Source of the DNA: Actinomycetota bacterium
GTDB lineage: Bacteria > Actinomycetota > Humimicrobiia > Hakubellales > JAMDDV01
Reading direction: 5' to 3'
DNA: 22,550 nucleotides
Assembly (NCBI GenBank): GCA_023488455.1
Contig: JAMDDV010000006.1
Span: forward strand, 1 to 22,550
Shown here in pieces: positions 7,437-15,628 of the stretch. Positions within the stretch are counted from its first letter, which is position 1, and every line of letters begins with the position of its first letter. Under the pieces are notes generated by a model, which was not told the DNA's origin, made no database searches, and saw nothing but the letters and a program-made list of their open reading frames with translations. A program made the translations under genes and the position numbers.

Positions 7437-8987
7437 TTATATTCTCCTCGCATGAGCCAACTGAGAATATATCGATTTTGTGCTTTTATATAATTCTTTA
7501 TAGATATCAACATAATTCTGATAGTATTTGTGAACTTCAGGATTAGGGTTAATTCTTTCTGTTATTTTAACAAAACGTCTGGCAGACTCGCTCACATCAC
7601 TAAAAATTCCGACTGCTTTACCACCAATAATAGCAGCACCTAGAGTAGCGAGATCAGTTCGATTGAGCCTTACGTAAGGAATATCAAGGACATCTGATTT
7701 TATCTGATTCCAGAGTTCACTTACTGATCCACCTCCTATGGCTTTTACCTGAATGAAGTCTATCCGGGGATAATTAGCCTTCACTGTCCTAAGAGAACAC
7801 GCATAATCATAGGCAATTCCTTCTAAAATAGATCTATAAAAGTGTGCCTTTCTATGAGTCCAAGTGAAACCGATCCAAAGTCCTCTTGCCTCTGGTTCGC
7901 TAGGGGTAGCCCGCCCGCTTAGATGGGGTAAAAATATTAATCCCTCTGAACCTGGTTTAATCTCTCTTGCTTCCTCATCCAGAATCATATAAGCATTATT
8001 TCCATTTCCATCAACTTCTGGTATGCCACTTTTGCAAAAAGTGTCAAGATACCATTTATGAGTTAACCCTCCTCCTATAATATAGGTCCAAGCCATCCAT
8101 ATTCCCTTAATTGCTGACGGACTACATACCAAGGTCTTGTGTTTTAAATCCGGGGCAAACTTTTCAACACAAGTGGTCAGAGCCGGATGGGTAGCCGCCT
8201 CATCGACAATCGATCCTACCTCCACCGAGCCTGATCCAATAAGTCCGCTCGGCTTATCGAAAACCCCAGCGATTACAGGAACACCAGCTGGCAAGCCACA
8301 ATATGAAGCAGCGTTCTTTGTGAGAGTACCGATTATCTCCTGTGGTTCAACTATTCGTGGAAGTTTTCCCATGTCGATCTTCAGCGCATTACATATTTCC
8401 TCAGACCACTGATGATGCTCGGTATCAGCCAGACCTGTAATCGCAGGAGTAGTTATGTCCATAAAAGCATCCCTACTTTTCAGACCCGTTAGCTTACCCT
8501 GCACATACTGGGTAACAATCATAAACTTTTTTGTCTTTTTATAGATTTCAGGATATTCATTCTTAATCCAGAGTATCTTGTTCGCCCCCTGAGGTGAGCC
8601 TATACCCGACTTAGATCTGATTAGATCTCCAAAATTCTCGACTACCCTCTCAAAATAAAGTTGGTCCCTGGTGTCAAGAGTATTGGTATACTCACATGTT
8701 GGGCCCCAGTTATTATCGACACCTATTACACCTCCCCCTACACCGGTAAAGGATAGTACCGCTACATTCTTCGGATTTATATTGGAATCTCGTAAAACAC
8801 TGCGGATGTTTTCTAATGTGGCATAATAGAAATCATCACCTTGATAGATCAGAGTGCCTGGTCCCAAAACGTATATTTTTGATTCTCGAACAGAACTCGC
8901 TAAATCATTTCCTTCGCCGTCATAGAGCACTGTTTTTATACTTTGAGAACCTAGATCAGAAGAGATGATGTAGTATTTAGATGCCAT
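7437..8987 (-). CDS. FGGY-family carbohydrate kinase
   Basis: A 516-residue sugar kinase (xylulokinase/glycerol kinase superfamily), phosphorylating a ketose or polyol with ATP. The N-terminal phosphate-1 loop is S-S-D-L-G-S-Q-S. The C-terminal half has the family signatures I-G-G-G-S-V-S-E-L-W-N-Q and L-A-T-L-G-A-A. The catalytic base is probably Asp244 in A-G-V-F-D-K-P-S-G, where most relatives have G-D-Q or G-D-N, so the substrate may be unusual. The start is ATG 8987 (M-A-S-K-Y-Y); an upstream in-frame TTG at 9059 would add 24 residues that do not look like the family. It is transcribed divergently from the transketolase-RLP operon, suggesting a common pathway. Apulose kinase is one FGGY activity that would suit a transketolase partner, but xylulose or another ketose is equally possible. 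Confidence 0.87.
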   Translation of the reverse strand: MASKYYIISSDLGSQSIKTVLYDGEGNDLASSVRESKIYVLGPGTLIYQGDDFYYATLENIRSVLRDSNINPKNVAVLSFTGVGGGVIGVDNNWGPTCEYTNTLDTRDQLYFERVVENFGDLIRSKSGIGSPQGANKILWIKNEYPEIYKKTKKFMIVTQYVQGKLTGLKSRDAFMDITTPAITGLADTEHHQWSEEICNALKIDMGKLPRIVEPQEIIGTLTKNAASYCGLPAGVPVIAGVFDKPSGLIGSGSVEVGSIVDEAATHPALTTCVEKFAPDLKHKTLVCSPSAIKGIWMAWTYIIGGGLTHKWYLDTFCKSGIPEVDGNGNNAYMILDEEAREIKPGSEGLIFLPHLSGRATPSEPEARGLWIGFTWTHRKAHFYRSILEGIAYDYACSLRTVKANYPRIDFIQVKAIGGGSVSELWNQIKSDVLDIPYVRLNRTDLATLGAAIIGGKAVGIFSDVSESARRFVKITERINPNPEVHKYYQNYVDIYKELYKSTKSIYSQLAHARRI

Positions 8988-9016
8988 AATTATATTTTTA
9001 ATACAAATCCCACGTA

Positions 9017-9045
9017 TTGACAATAAAATTCTTATATAATAAGAT
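9017..9045 (+). promoter_or_regulatory. Possible promoter of the transketolase-RLP operon
   Basis: TTGACA (9017-9022), 17-base spacer, TAAGAT (9040-9045). The -35 is perfect and the -10 moderate. The leader would be about 120 nt. It would run through the divergent kinase promoter, which argues for caution. No AATCGATT operator is present here. Confidence 0.3.
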
Positions 9046-9083
9046 GTTAATATAATCAAACATATTTACATATAAATAGAGAG

Positions 9084-9112
9084 ATTATATAACCTATTTC
9101 ACTTGTTCGCAA
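9084..9112 (-). promoter_or_regulatory. Predicted promoter of the FGGY kinase gene
   Basis: Minus strand: -35 TTGCGA (9112-9107), 17-base spacer, perfect -10 TATAAT (9089-9084). The start point would lie near 9077, giving a leader of about 90 nt to ATG 8987. Confidence 0.5.
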
Positions 9113-9174
9113 CCGATGGATCAAAAATTAAATGCTTACTTAACGAATGAGTAATTTATCAAGTATTAGCAAAA

Positions 9175-10011
9175 ATGCGAAAAGATGTTATAAATAAATT
9201 AGCGGAAAGAGCAAATAAAATCCGCCAGCTGATATTAGAGATGACCACTCAAGCTGGTTCAGGTCATCCTGGAGGCTCCCTGTCCTGCGCTGACTTAATA
9301 GCCGCCATCTACTTCCATTTCCTACGCCACGACCCTGCCAATCCATCTTGGGAAGAGCGGGACAGATTTATCTTAAGTAAGGGACATTCTGCACCTGCCC
9401 TTTATGCAGTATTAGCGCTTTCTGGCTATTTTCCTGTAGAAGAACTTATGACCCTGCGCAAGATAAATAGCCGATTACAGGGTCATCCAGCTAGCTGTAA
9501 AACTCCCGGGGTAGAAATATCCACTGGATCACTGGGGCAAGGACTCTCAGTAGCTTGCGGAATAGCACTGGGTATTAAACTATCAGGAGGTAACGCATGG
9601 GTATATGTTCTCTTAGGTGACGGGGAGTTAAATGAAGGTCAAGTGTGGGAAGCGGCTCTTTTTGCAAATCAATATAGATTATCAAACATAATTGGCATAA
9701 TCGACCGAAACGGCTTTCAAGTTGATGGCCCCACTACTAAGATCATAAATACCGAACCCCTCTCAGTAAAGTGGAAAGTATTTGGATGGCACGCACAGGA
9801 AATAGACGGCCATAACATGGTCCAAATTGTAAATAGTCTAGATAAAGCCATTCATAATCAAAGTGGACCCCACATTATTATCGCAAATACTGTTAAGGGA
9901 AAAGGAGTATCTTTTTTAGAACATAATAATGAATATCATGGCAAGGCTCTAAATCAGGAGCAACTACATTTGGCCTTGTCTGAATTGAAGAAAAAATCAT
10001 ATGGAATTTAA
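9175..10011 (+). CDS. Transketolase, N-terminal (thiamine diphosphate-binding) subunit
   Basis: A 278-residue protein equal to the N-terminal third of full transketolase. It has A-G-S-G-H-P-G-G-S-L (His31), S-K-G-H-S (His71), Q-G-H-P (His104), and the thiamine diphosphate/metal motif G-D-G at 148-150 continuing to Asn179 (G-D-G-E-L-N...D-R-N). The late H-N-x-E-Y-H-G-K is also characteristic. The pyrimidine-binding half is the next gene, overlapping by 11 nt, so the two should form one heteromeric enzyme moving a two-carbon ketol unit between sugar phosphates. Split transketolases include general pentose-phosphate enzymes and the apulose-4-phosphate transketolase AptA/AptB; sequence alone does not separate them. 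I saw no clear Shine-Dalgarno sequence before ATG 9175. Confidence 0.9.
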   Translation: MRKDVINKLAERANKIRQLILEMTTQAGSGHPGGSLSCADLIAAIYFHFLRHDPANPSWEERDRFILSKGHSAPALYAVLALSGYFPVEELMTLRKINSRLQGHPASCKTPGVEISTGSLGQGLSVACGIALGIKLSGGNAWVYVLLGDGELNEGQVWEAALFANQYRLSNIIGIIDRNGFQVDGPTTKIINTEPLSVKWKVFGWHAQEIDGHNMVQIVNSLDKAIHNQSGPHIIIANTVKGKGVSFLEHNNEYHGKALNQEQLHLALSELKKKSYGI

Positions 10012-10978
10012 ATCAACACGGGATGCTTATGGGGAGGCTCTCCTCCGTTTAGGAGAAGAAAATCCAAAAATTGTAGCTTTAGATGCTGATGTCTCTAAAG
10101 CTACAAGAACATGTCTTTTTGCTAAATACTTTCCAGATAGGTTTTTCAATGTAGGAGTTGCAGAGCAGAACTTGATGGATATTGCTGCTGGTTTATCCTT
10201 AACTGGATGGATTCCTGTTGCCAGTACCTTTGCAATATTTGCTACAGGAAGAGCTTTTGATCAAATTAGAAATACCATTGCTTACAGTAAATGTAATGTA
10301 AAGATAGTGGCAACGCATGCAGGTATTACAGTCGGGGAGGACGGCTTTACCCACCAATCTATAGAAGATGTAGCCCTCATGAGAATTTTACCCCAAATGA
10401 GAGTCGTCGTCCCTGCAGATGCCCTCGAAACTGAAAAAGCTCTACGGGCTGCCGTGGATACAGAAGGACCCTTCTATATTCGATTAGGAAGATCTCCAGT
10501 TCCAATCATCACCAATAAAAGCTCAACCTTTGAAATTGGTAAAGCTAATCTCTTTCGATCTGGTTCAGATCTAACCATTATAGCCAATGGTCTCATGGTT
10601 TATGAAGCTTTAGTAGCAGCAGCAAAACTCTCTGAAGAAAGCATTGACGTCACAGTCATCAACTTACACACCGTAAAACCATTGGACGAGGAGGTCATAT
10701 TGAAGTGGGCAAAAAAAACATCAGCTATAGTATCCGCTGAAGAGCACAGCATTATAGGAGGGATGGGTGGAGCTATCGCTGAGCTTCTATCGTGTAAATA
10801 TCCAACTCCACTAGGACTGGTTGGCATAAGAGATATGTTTACAGAATCAGGCTCACCAAATGAACTTAAAGCAAAATATGGACTCACTGCTACAAACATT
10901 ATACAAGTCGCAAAAAATATATTAGTCAGAAAAAATTCTTATTTAAACAAAAAAGTAAACCACGGAGTCTATAAATGA
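10001..10978 (+). CDS. Transketolase, C-terminal (pyrimidine-binding) subunit
   Basis: A 325-residue partner of the preceding gene. The conserved catalytic Glu55 in N-V-G-V-A-E-Q-N activates thiamine diphosphate. The pyrimidine domain spans roughly 1-165 (F-A-I-F-A-T-G-R-A-F-D-Q, then H-A-G-I-T-V-G-E-D-G), and the C-terminal transketolase domain roughly 180-310. The length is usual for stand-alone C-terminal subunits. The start codon lies inside the end of the upstream gene (11-nt overlap), and the last bases overlap the next gene by 4 nt (ATGA), so the four genes are almost certainly co-transcribed and translationally coupled. DXS is excluded by length and the split architecture. Confidence 0.9.
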   Translation: MEFKSTRDAYGEALLRLGEENPKIVALDADVSKATRTCLFAKYFPDRFFNVGVAEQNLMDIAAGLSLTGWIPVASTFAIFATGRAFDQIRNTIAYSKCNVKIVATHAGITVGEDGFTHQSIEDVALMRILPQMRVVVPADALETEKALRAAVDTEGPFYIRLGRSPVPIITNKSSTFEIGKANLFRSGSDLTIIANGLMVYEALVAAAKLSEESIDVTVINLHTVKPLDEEVILKWAKKTSAIVSAEEHSIIGGMGGAIAELLSCKYPTPLGLVGIRDMFTESGSPNELKAKYGLTATNIIQVAKNILVRKNSYLNKKVNHGVYK

Positions 10979-11547
10979 AACCCTTTGAAGTAAAACTCAA
11001 TTTAGAAAACGGTTTCCCCGATAAATGGGGAAGAAAAATTGAAAGACGTCTAAGTGATTTGAGCACCTTGTTCTTTGATAGTAAGGAGGTAACTGTACTT
11101 CTAGAAAAAAGCGATCCATTGATCTATATGGTCTTCGAATCACAGACACCTCGTGAAGAAGGCCAACTTATATTTGGAACCAGCATAATCTATCCAGGCA
11201 AAGTAGGTAGTGAGTACTTTATGACCAAAGGGCATTATCATGAAAAGCCAGATACTGCTGAAATCTATTTTTGTCTTAAAGGAAAGGGATATTTGATAAT
11301 GGAGAGTTTAGAGGGAGAAACTTCTATAATATTCATGCAATCAGGTTCCATAGGATATGTTCCACCTCGATGGGCTCATCGCACAGCTAACACAGGAGAT
11401 GAACCTCTTATTTGTTTTTACTCAGTTCCGGCTGATGCAGGACATGACTATGAAGAAATTGCTAAATCTGGATTTAAAGTTATTGCAATAGAAATTAAAA
11501 GAGAAGCCAAGGTGGTGTCATTGAAAGATATTCATAAAATCTACTAA
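10975..11547 (+). CDS. Cupin-type phosphoglucose isomerase family protein
   Basis: A 190-residue single-domain cupin of the archaeal-type glucose-6-phosphate isomerase family. The metal site is complete: His87 and His89 in K-G-H-Y-H-E, Glu96 in T-A-E-I-Y, and His135 in P-P-R-W-A-H-R. The family interconverts aldose and ketose phosphates using a bound divalent metal. Its length matches characterised enzymes. It overlaps the transketolase subunit by 4 nt (ATGA), and the RLP follows 59 nt later. In this operon it may isomerise a sugar or sugar phosphate of the pathway rather than serve glycolysis. In the known apiose route an unrelated TIM-barrel isomerase does the first step, so a substitution by this cupin is conceivable but unproven. 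Confidence 0.85.
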   Translation: MKPFEVKLNLENGFPDKWGRKIERRLSDLSTLFFDSKEVTVLLEKSDPLIYMVFESQTPREEGQLIFGTSIIYPGKVGSEYFMTKGHYHEKPDTAEIYFCLKGKGYLIMESLEGETSIIFMQSGSIGYVPPRWAHRTANTGDEPLICFYSVPADAGHDYEEIAKSGFKVIAIEIKREAKVVSLKDIHKIY

Positions 11548-11606
11548 TAGCATCAATCCAAAGACATAAAAATGAAATTTTAATGAAGAAGAGAGAAGGT
11601 AATAAA

Positions 11607-12869
11607 ATGCACATAGACTATGAAATACACCGAAAAAAAGAAGAGATAAACCGCAATGAATATATTATTGCTAAATACTATATTGAAAGTGAAACTACTC
11701 TTGAAGACGCGGCCAAGGCTATCGCACTTGGCCAATCTATTGGTCCTCTATCAATAAGAACCAGATATGAAAACAAAGAACTCTTTGAGGACTATGGGGC
11801 AAAAATAATAAGTAACACAAATAACACAAAACAAGGAATAGTGGAAATAGCCTTCCCAGCCCATAACATAAACCCCCAAACTGATGGAATAACGCAATTA
11901 CTCTGTACTTTGGCAGGAAGCCTGTTCGACATCAATATATTAAAAAATGTAAAACTGCTCGATTTTGAACTTCCAGGTTATTGGGCAGATGCTTTCAGTG
12001 GTCCCAGGTTTGGTTTAAAAGAAATAAGAAAGATTTTGGGCGTACACGACCGACCCCTACTCGGGGCAATTATCAAGCCTAAGACTGGTTTGCCGCCTGA
12101 ACTTTTATCCCAGCTTTGTTATGAACTTGCAATTGGTGGTTGTGACTTTATTAAAGAGGATGAAATTCTTGGCAATCCGACGTTTTGCCCCATGGAAAGC
12201 AGGGTTCCATTAATCGCCAAATATTTAAAAAAAGCTGAAAGTGAGACTGGTAATAAAATTTTATACGCTCCATGTCTAACTGTGGATGTTAAATACTTAA
12301 GAGATCATGCTAGAAAAGCTGTCGATCTCGGTGCTTCAGCGCTTCATTTTAACATTTACTCTGGGCTATCAAGCTATCGAATGTTATCTGAGGATGAACA
12401 AATAAGAGTACCAATTCACGTCCAGAGAGGTGGCGATATGGCGTACACTAAAAATCCTTTCCATGGAATAGATGCATTGGTAATATTCAAGGCCATTAGG
12501 CTGTGTGGAGGAGATATTACACATGTTGGGATGTTGGGTGGTTACATTTCAACACCTTTTGATAAACTTCAAGTTTACATAAACGCCCTAAAGGGACCTT
12601 ACTATAATTTCAAATCAACAATACCCGCTATATCCGGCGGCTTACACCCAGGCCTTGTGCACTTAAACGTAAAACTTTTGGGAATAGATATCATGTTAAT
12701 GGTAGGCGGTGCGATCATGGGTCATCCAGAAGGAATTACTGCAGGTGTTCGTGCTATGAGACAGGCAATAGACGCAGCATGTGCTGGAATTCCTATTAAG
12801 GAAGCCAGTAAAGAACATCATGAGCTTCAGACTGCTATTGAAAACTGGGGTATTATTGACACTCTATAA
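11607..12869 (+). CDS. RuBisCO-like protein (form IV-like RLP)
   Basis: A 420-residue member of the RuBisCO large-chain superfamily. Conserved are both lysines of G-A-I-I-K-P-K-T-G-L (157 and 159, equivalent to Lys175/177 of spinach RuBisCO), the carbamate/metal triad in F-I-K-E-D-E (Lys183, Asp185, Glu186), Arg274, the S-G-G at 343-345 and the later G-G phosphate loop (V-G-G-A-I-M-G-H-P-E-G). Changed are loop 6 (G-M-L-G-G, Met309 for catalytic Lys334), Gln273 for His294 and Ser for Asn123. It therefore should not fix CO2 but could enolise or isomerise a sugar phosphate, or cleave a 3-oxo acid phosphate as the apionate-pathway RLP does. ATG 11607 follows AGAAGG at good distance; ATG 11583 is in frame but poorly placed. 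It is the last gene of the transketolase operon. Confidence 0.9.
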   Translation: MHIDYEIHRKKEEINRNEYIIAKYYIESETTLEDAAKAIALGQSIGPLSIRTRYENKELFEDYGAKIISNTNNTKQGIVEIAFPAHNINPQTDGITQLLCTLAGSLFDINILKNVKLLDFELPGYWADAFSGPRFGLKEIRKILGVHDRPLLGAIIKPKTGLPPELLSQLCYELAIGGCDFIKEDEILGNPTFCPMESRVPLIAKYLKKAESETGNKILYAPCLTVDVKYLRDHARKAVDLGASALHFNIYSGLSSYRMLSEDEQIRVPIHVQRGGDMAYTKNPFHGIDALVIFKAIRLCGGDITHVGMLGGYISTPFDKLQVYINALKGPYYNFKSTIPAISGGLHPGLVHLNVKLLGIDIMLMVGGAIMGHPEGITAGVRAMRQAIDAACAGIPIKEASKEHHELQTAIENWGIIDTL

Positions 12870-12920
12870 TAGAGAGTATAGAGAAAAGTGACTTATTTAT
12901 AAATCAAAATGTTTTATTGG

Positions 12921-15029
12921 TTATTTTTTAGATATTTTTATAGATTTGTAAACATCTTTTACGATAATTTTAACAATATTTCCTTTTTCTTCTAATACCC
13001 TTGAGTCCCCCTCAATTTCATAATCGATAAAAGGCACATTTATTTTTATATATGCTTCATAAGTAAGTGGTTCTTCCATCATAAGAGACGGACTTATAAA
13101 GGGTTCCTGGGGATTACTGGTACCTGTGGCTACTTGCCTTGTGGGATTATAGCCAGTTAGATGAACATAATAATCGCTGCCATCTTCCAAAATAACGACA
13201 TCGACGTTTAGCGGACAGTGAACTTCTATTGGTAATTCGATGCCAAGATCCTCAATGATGTTCCTAAAAAATTTTCTGTGTTCTGGCAATGCAATCTTAT
13301 TTGCATAAGATCTAAACAGTTTAAATGGGAAATAAAAAACCTTCCCTTCATAATATTTATTGTATACAAGACAAGGACCTACACTTTTCCACCTTGGATG
13401 TTGAAAATAAAAAAACATCGCATCGTTAGCTTCATAAAATGGTATTTCAATGTCCCCATATACTTCTGCATATTCATTATTAGTTCTTATTAAGTTCGCA
13501 GGACCATCCACGTAGACAGAGTATCCATCTCTTATCTCACTTGAATATTTTTTAGGAGCTTTAAAGTAGTTATAACTGGATTTAGTCTTACCTACATAAT
13601 CCACTCCAAACAGATCCGATAGCATGTAGTTTGAAAGTATATCTCCATTTACATCGTAAAGAGATGTTTCATCAGAAGCTATTACCACTCCCCCATTATT
13701 AGCAAATTCCTTTATTTTTTCTAATTCAATATCATCAAGTATGGTGATATTCGGTAATACAAGAATTTTATATTTGCTGAAATCAATTGAATCTATATTC
13801 TCGTCAAACAATATATCTACGGGAAAATGTTCTTCCAACAACATCTTCATGGCACCATTAAAGGGCAATGAGTAATTCTCTCTATTTTCCCTACCGTATA
13901 AATCCCTCGATTTTTGTGAAAAATAGACGCAACTAAATTTAATTGCCTCTCCTTTGAAAAGATTTTTTCTACTTTTTATATAACCATAGACTTCACCTAT
14001 CATTTCATATAGACTTTCATCTAACTCACCTGTGTGAAAGGGTTGAGTCACCGATGTAACGCTTGTGCCATGTGCTACGGCTGCCATCGTTTCATATAAA
14101 TATTGAACTCTGGACTTTATGGCACCATAACAACGAGCATGATCATACGGAGTATTAAATATTATTGCGGGTTTTTTAGGTTGAGCTCCCTTAAGATAGA
14201 TGGGTACAATACTTGGATACATTATCCCAAATATTGCAGGATATACCTCGTGTATTGTAAAGTCGCTAAATGAGGAATGCATTACTGGTTTTTGCCCCAA
14301 CATCCAATTATCTTTTGGTCCACAATGATAATTGAAAATTACAACCATCTCCGGTTTAATTTTCTTTACCGTGTCTCGGAGTCTATTAGCAAATTTGTAA
14401 TTGGCATTAAATCTAAATTCTAAAAAATCCCTCCAAACCCTATCCCAGGAATGTTTAACCGGGAGGTCATCATAACCATATTCTTCTTTAAATGCTCTTC
14501 TGCATTTATCGCAATAACAAGCTACTTTAACAAAATCATACATAAGAGCGTCAAACCAAATTGCGTCTATGTCATAATTATTAACAATCTCCTCAATCTG
14601 AGATGTACAAAGCTGAAGATATCCCTTAGAGTTGTAGCAAATTTGAGGCCACCTTTTAACACCATGCTCCTCATTCCTTATATAATTCCCGTTCTCATCT
14701 TCTGCCCAAAAACTGTTGTCATCAACGTTCACCTGCCAATTTATTGAGTATTGAACCCCAACCAGGTACCCCCTGCCCTTAGCTTCACTTACAAATTCAG
14801 CAAGAAAATCCCTATCCCCAAGATTTCTATGTTTACGGCCAAATTTAGTATTGTAGTAAGAATGTCCATAGCAGTCTTTTGCATAGAAATAAAAGCAATC
14901 TATAGAACACTCCTCATACTTTTCTACTATTTTTCTTGCATCAAATTCTGATAATATTTCACTGTCCCATTCGGGAAAATGAAAATCTAACATTATTCTT
15001 GTCTTTGAATCATAAAACCCGTTTGCCAT
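12921..15029 (-). CDS. Putative glycoside hydrolase (GHL6-like barrel plus beta-galactosidase trimerisation-like domain)
   Basis: A 702-residue protein. Residues about 10-330 look like a TIM barrel of the hypothetical glycosyl hydrolase 6 group, with I-D-A-I-W-F-D-A-L-M-Y-D (Asp160 a likely catalytic or substrate-binding residue) and a Cys cluster C-Y-C-D-K-C (171-176) followed by R-R-A-F, typical of these proteins and possibly zinc-binding. Residues about 365-500 resemble the flavodoxin-like trimerisation domain of GH42 enzymes (Y-K-I-L-V-L-P-N-I-T...N-N-G-G-V-V-I-A-S-D). The C-terminal part is beta-rich. ATG 15029 has AAGGAG (15040-15045) ten bases upstream. There is no signal peptide. It is a single gene converging with the RLP operon. 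Substrate unknown; fucosidase- or galactosidase-like action is only a guess. Confidence 0.7.
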   Translation of the reverse strand: MANGFYDSKTRIMLDFHFPEWDSEILSEFDARKIVEKYEECSIDCFYFYAKDCYGHSYYNTKFGRKHRNLGDRDFLAEFVSEAKGRGYLVGVQYSINWQVNVDDNSFWAEDENGNYIRNEEHGVKRWPQICYNSKGYLQLCTSQIEEIVNNYDIDAIWFDALMYDFVKVACYCDKCRRAFKEEYGYDDLPVKHSWDRVWRDFLEFRFNANYKFANRLRDTVKKIKPEMVVIFNYHCGPKDNWMLGQKPVMHSSFSDFTIHEVYPAIFGIMYPSIVPIYLKGAQPKKPAIIFNTPYDHARCYGAIKSRVQYLYETMAAVAHGTSVTSVTQPFHTGELDESLYEMIGEVYGYIKSRKNLFKGEAIKFSCVYFSQKSRDLYGRENRENYSLPFNGAMKMLLEEHFPVDILFDENIDSIDFSKYKILVLPNITILDDIELEKIKEFANNGGVVIASDETSLYDVNGDILSNYMLSDLFGVDYVGKTKSSYNYFKAPKKYSSEIRDGYSVYVDGPANLIRTNNEYAEVYGDIEIPFYEANDAMFFYFQHPRWKSVGPCLVYNKYYEGKVFYFPFKLFRSYANKIALPEHRKFFRNIIEDLGIELPIEVHCPLNVDVVILEDGSDYYVHLTGYNPTRQVATGTSNPQEPFISPSLMMEEPLTYEAYIKINVPFIDYEIEGDSRVLEEKGNIVKIIVKDVYKSIKISKK

Positions 15030-15206
15030 TTTTTAAATACTCCTTATTTCATAATTACCAATTTATTTAAAATATCCTCTATTATTTATTTTCCAATCAA
15101 TACTACAATGGACTAACCATCTTTTCACAATTATATTCCCTAAGAAACTTGTTTCCCAAAATATTTATTTAGGATTACCTACCATATAACCTTAAATTCT
15201 AATCAA

Positions 15207-15255
15207 AATTGACATTTATCATATATGTTAATATGAATTGACATTTTAATGTTAA
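15207..15255. repeat. Two direct repeats of an imperfect palindrome
   Basis: AATTGACATTT occurs at 15207-15217 and 15236-15246 (29-base offset). Each copy is followed by ATGTTAA (15225-15231 and 15249-15255), giving TTGACAT...ATGTTAA inverted pairs with one mismatch. The TTGACA of the second copy doubles as a -35 box. It could be a paired regulator site. Confidence 0.5.
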
Positions 15256-15266
15256 AAATTTAGAAT
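15238..15266 (+). promoter_or_regulatory. Predicted distal promoter in the ABC operon upstream region
   Basis: TTGACA (15238-15243), 17-base spacer, TAGAAT (15261-15266). It matches consensus well but lies about 360 nt before the first gene, so it may be a second promoter or drive a short RNA. Confidence 0.4.
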
Positions 15267-15473
15267 GTAAATAAAACATATGATCTTGCTATGAAGAAGT
15301 TGGGGGCTGTTAAGAAATATCTATCGGTGTTTAGCAAAGCATAATGATGCACATGGAATCCCAAATTAATTATTTAATTTTTATTAAGAAGTTACTCAAA
15401 TAATTTTACATTACAGTTACTTTTAAAATATTGAATTTTTTTTTAAAATATGCTATTAATTAACAACATTTAC

Positions 15474-15502
15474 TTAATCGATTGCAACAATTTTGATATA
15501 AT
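15474..15502 (+). promoter_or_regulatory. Predicted proximal promoter of the ABC transporter operon
   Basis: TTAATC (15474-15479), 17-base spacer, perfect TATAAT (15497-15502). The weak -35 overlaps the AATCGATT operator. The leader would be about 120 nt. Confidence 0.5.
15476..15483. promoter_or_regulatory. LacI-type operator, site 3 (AATCGATT core)
   Basis: The minus strand reads TGCAATCGATTA, aligning with TGAAATCGATTT and TGAAATCGATTG at sites 1 and 2. It overlaps the -35/spacer of the ABC operon promoter. Confidence 0.55.
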
Positions 15503-15628
15503 TATTTTAGTGAAATTTAATGACCTTAATTTTGCCAGGATAATCAGACAGGGGGAGGTGAGATATAAGAAAATAAAATCAAAGGTGAAAATTTGGTAGC
15601 ATGAAAATTTTTAAAGAAGGAGGGCGAG

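Larger units (their letters stand above)
15030..15628. other. Long AT-rich intergenic region between divergent GHL6-like gene and ABC operon
   Basis: No gene is seen in these 599 bases. The region holds two + strand promoter candidates (15238-15266 and 15474-15502), a LacI-type operator at the second, and a direct repeat at 15207-15255. An all-AT hairpin with a T-rich tail (15363-15380) could end a short transcript from the first promoter. No promoter for the minus-strand gene was convincing. Confidence 0.6.

Noticed and set aside
8988..9059. N-terminal extension of the FGGY kinase from TTG 9059 (24 extra residues)
   Set aside because: The extension is hydrophobic, unlike the family, while M-A-S-K-Y-Y-I-I-S-S-D begins where kinases of this fold begin. 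The predicted TATAAT promoter leaves ATG 8987 as the simpler start.
12862..12883. Hairpin CTCTATA...TATAGAG at the end of the RLP gene as terminator
   Set aside because: AT-rich, overlaps the stop codon, and lacks a T tract on either strand.
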